This document shows positions 62,821 through 64,000 of a DNA stretch of 64,000 nt, in pieces. Position numbers and translations under genes: made by a program. The notes beneath the pieces were generated by a model, which did no database searches, was not told the origin of the DNA, and worked only from the letters and a program-made list of their open reading frames with translations. Numbering within the stretch: the stretch's first letter is position 1; every line of letters starts with the position of its first letter. The stretch comes from Methylobacterium persicinum (GTDB lineage: Bacteria > Pseudomonadota > Alphaproteobacteria > Rhizobiales > Beijerinckiaceae). The stretch is from contig NZ_BPQX01000054.1 in assembly GCF_022179525.1 (NCBI RefSeq), positions 62,001-126,000 of the forward strand, read 5' to 3'.

Positions 62821-64000
62821 CTACTCCGCCGCTTCCTGGGCGATCCGCGTCAGGGAGAAGTCTTCTTCATAGAACTTCGCCTGCCAGTCGGAGGGCCGGT
62901 TGGTCCGCCGCACCTGAACCGCCGTCACCTTGTATTCGGGGCAGTTGGTCGCCCAGTCCGAATAGTCGGTGGTGATGACGTTGGCGCCGGTCTTGGCGTG
63001 GTGGAAGGTCGTGTAGACCACCCCCGGCTGCATCCGCTCCGAGACCTTCGCCTTCAGGGCGATGTCGCCCGAGCGGCTCTCCAGAGAGACGAGATCGCCA
63101 TCCACGATGCCGCGCAGTTCGGCGTCGAACGGGTGGATCTCCAGCACATCCTCCTCGTGCCAGCGAGAGTTCTCGGTGCGCCGGGTCTGCGCGCCGACAT
63201 TGTACTGGGAGAGGATGCGGCCCGTGGTGAGGATGAGCGGGAACTTCGCCCCCGTCCGCTCCTCGGTGGGCACGAACTCGGTGATCATGAACCGGCCCTT
63301 GCCGCGGACGAACCGGTCGACATGCATCATCGGGGTGCCGAGGGGCGCCTTCTCGTTGCACGGCCACTGGATCGAGCCGAGCTCGTCGAGTTTGGCGTAG
63401 GACACGCCGGTGAAGCTCGGCGTGAGGCTCGCGATCTCGTCCATGATCTGCGACGGATGGGTGTAGTTCATCTCGTAGCCGAGCGCCTTGGCCAGGAGGA
63501 CGGTGCCCTCCCAGTCGCCGTAGCCACCCATCGGCGGCATCACCTTGCGCACGCGGCTGATGCGCCGCTCGGCATTGGTGAAGGTGCCGTCCTTCTCGAG
63601 GAACGAAGCGCCCGGCAGGAAGACGTGGGCGTATTTCGCCGTCTCGTTCAGGAAGATGTCCTGGATGACGATGCACTCCATCGCCTTCAGGCCGGCGGTG
63701 ACGTGATGCGTGTCGGGGTCCGACTGCGCGATGTCCTCACCCTGGATGTACATGCCCTTGAACGTGCCCTCGACGGCCTCGTCCAGCATGTTGGTGATGC
63801 GCAGGCCCGGTGCGTTGTCGAGCTTGGCGCCCCAGAGGGCCTCGAAGCTCTCGCGGGTGGCATCGTCCGAGACGTGGCGGTAGCCGGTGAGCTCGTGGGG
63901 GAACGAGCCCATGTCGCAGGAGCCCTGCACGTTGTTCTGGCCGCGGAGCGGGTTCACGCCCGCGCCGAGCTTGCCGATGTTGCCGGTGGCCATGGCGATG
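62821..64000 (-). CDS. fdsA: NAD-dependent formate dehydrogenase alpha subunit, 3' part
   Basis: C-terminal 390 or so residues of the molybdopterin-containing catalytic subunit, which oxidises formate to CO2. The start lies beyond base 64000. Visible segments are NIGKLGAGVNPLRGQNNVQG at the left of the fragment, YIQGEDIAQSDPDTHHVTAG, KDGTFTNAERRISRVRKVMP, and the pterin-binding C-terminal domain (LILTTGRILSQYNVGAQTRR, EIHPFDAELRGIVDGDLVSL, VYTTFHHAKTGANVITTDYS). The N-terminal Fe-S domains and the metal-binding Cys or Sec are outside the window. fdsD follows at five bases. In methylotrophs this enzyme yields NADH from formate. Confidence 0.96.
   Translation of the reverse strand, partial: IAMATGNIGKLGAGVNPLRGQNNVQGSCDMGSFPHELTGYRHVSDDATRESFEALWGAKLDNAPGLRITNMLDEAVEGTFKGMYIQGEDIAQSDPDTHHVTAGLKAMECIVIQDIFLNETAKYAHVFLPGASFLEKDGTFTNAERRISRVRKVMPPMGGYGDWEGTVLLAKALGYEMNYTHPSQIMDEIASLTPSFTGVSYAKLDELGSIQWPCNEKAPLGTPMMHVDRFVRGKGRFMITEFVPTEERTGAKFPLILTTGRILSQYNVGAQTRRTENSRWHEEDVLEIHPFDAELRGIVDGDLVSLESRSGDIALKAKVSERMQPGVVYTTFHHAKTGANVITTDYSDWATNCPEYKVTAVQVRRTNRPSDWQAKFYEEDFSLTRIAQEAAE

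Overview
The window is a chromosomal segment from a GC-rich alphaproteobacterium, most likely Methylobacterium or Methylorubrum. The evidence is the gene set: a formate dehydrogenase of the FdsA/FdsD type with an oxalate/formate transporter, a phosphoribulokinase / fructose-bisphosphatase / ribulose-phosphate epimerase group beside a CbbR/QscR-like regulator, a PQQ sugar dehydrogenase with a cytochrome c, ChvI-ChvG with a short HPr kinase, and single-domain SWIB and PRC-barrel proteins. High GC gives long open frames antisense to most genes; these were discarded. No rRNA, tRNA, CRISPR array, prophage or classical insertion sequence was seen.

Layout. 1-5.3 kb: partial TAXI/TRAP receptor, recX, a radical-SAM protein overlapping a TIGR03915-UdgX fusion, and a small secreted protein. 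5.5-9.3 kb: polA and a GIY-YIG gene lying between inverted arms of a dispersed repeat. 9.3-18.5 kb: quinone oxidoreductase, adenosine kinase, three transporters, glutaminase and a secreted PRC-barrel protein. 18.8-25.6 kb: lipoprotein, second PRC protein, DUF2721, SWIB, SDR, a DHA2 transporter, a 2OG-Fe oxygenase pair and a secreted protein. 25.7-29.9 kb: PQQ dehydrogenase, cytochrome c, lepA, a small protein. 29.9-35.3 kb: HugZ, chvI-chvG-hprK-EIIA, EamA transporter. 35.7-40.9 kb: rpe, prk, fbp, cbbR/qscR-like, FAD reductase. 40.9-49.3 kb: LysR/GST/PNPOx group, response regulator, AI-2E-family transporter with an extra C-terminal domain, acyltransferase, LOV hybrid kinase, small basic protein. 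49.5-59.3 kb: panE-ydiJ pair, small protein, rnr, DUF983-NUDIX-MFS chain, rpmG. 59.4-64 kb: LysR, OxlT-like transporter, fdsD and the 3' part of fdsA.

The non-coding DNA is dominated by two families of about 90-110 bp inverted repeats. Family A has arms built on a core like gagcgcagcgaagcaatcc. Family B begins cctcatcctgagg and ends in its inverse. They occupy many intergenic gaps. A separate cluster of five perfect hairpins lies between the ABC transporter and glutaminase genes. The most unusual layout is the GIY-YIG nuclease gene sitting inside the loop of a family A repeat, with the two arms outside it. This suggests a repeat-associated nuclease unit, comparable in layout to REP-associated transposases but with a different enzyme.

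Functional groups that seem to work together: radical SAM plus UdgX (uracil or modified-base DNA repair); FBP-PRK-RPE plus CbbR/QscR (RuBP-related carbon control; no RuBisCO gene is in the window); ChvI-ChvG-HprK-EIIA (envelope sensing joined to a regulatory PTS, with no HPr gene adjacent); FdsAD plus OxlT plus LysR (formate/oxalate handling); PQQ dehydrogenase plus cytochrome c (periplasmic oxidation). Starts were chosen from ribosome-binding sites, overlaps and signal peptides, and several are GTG or TTG.
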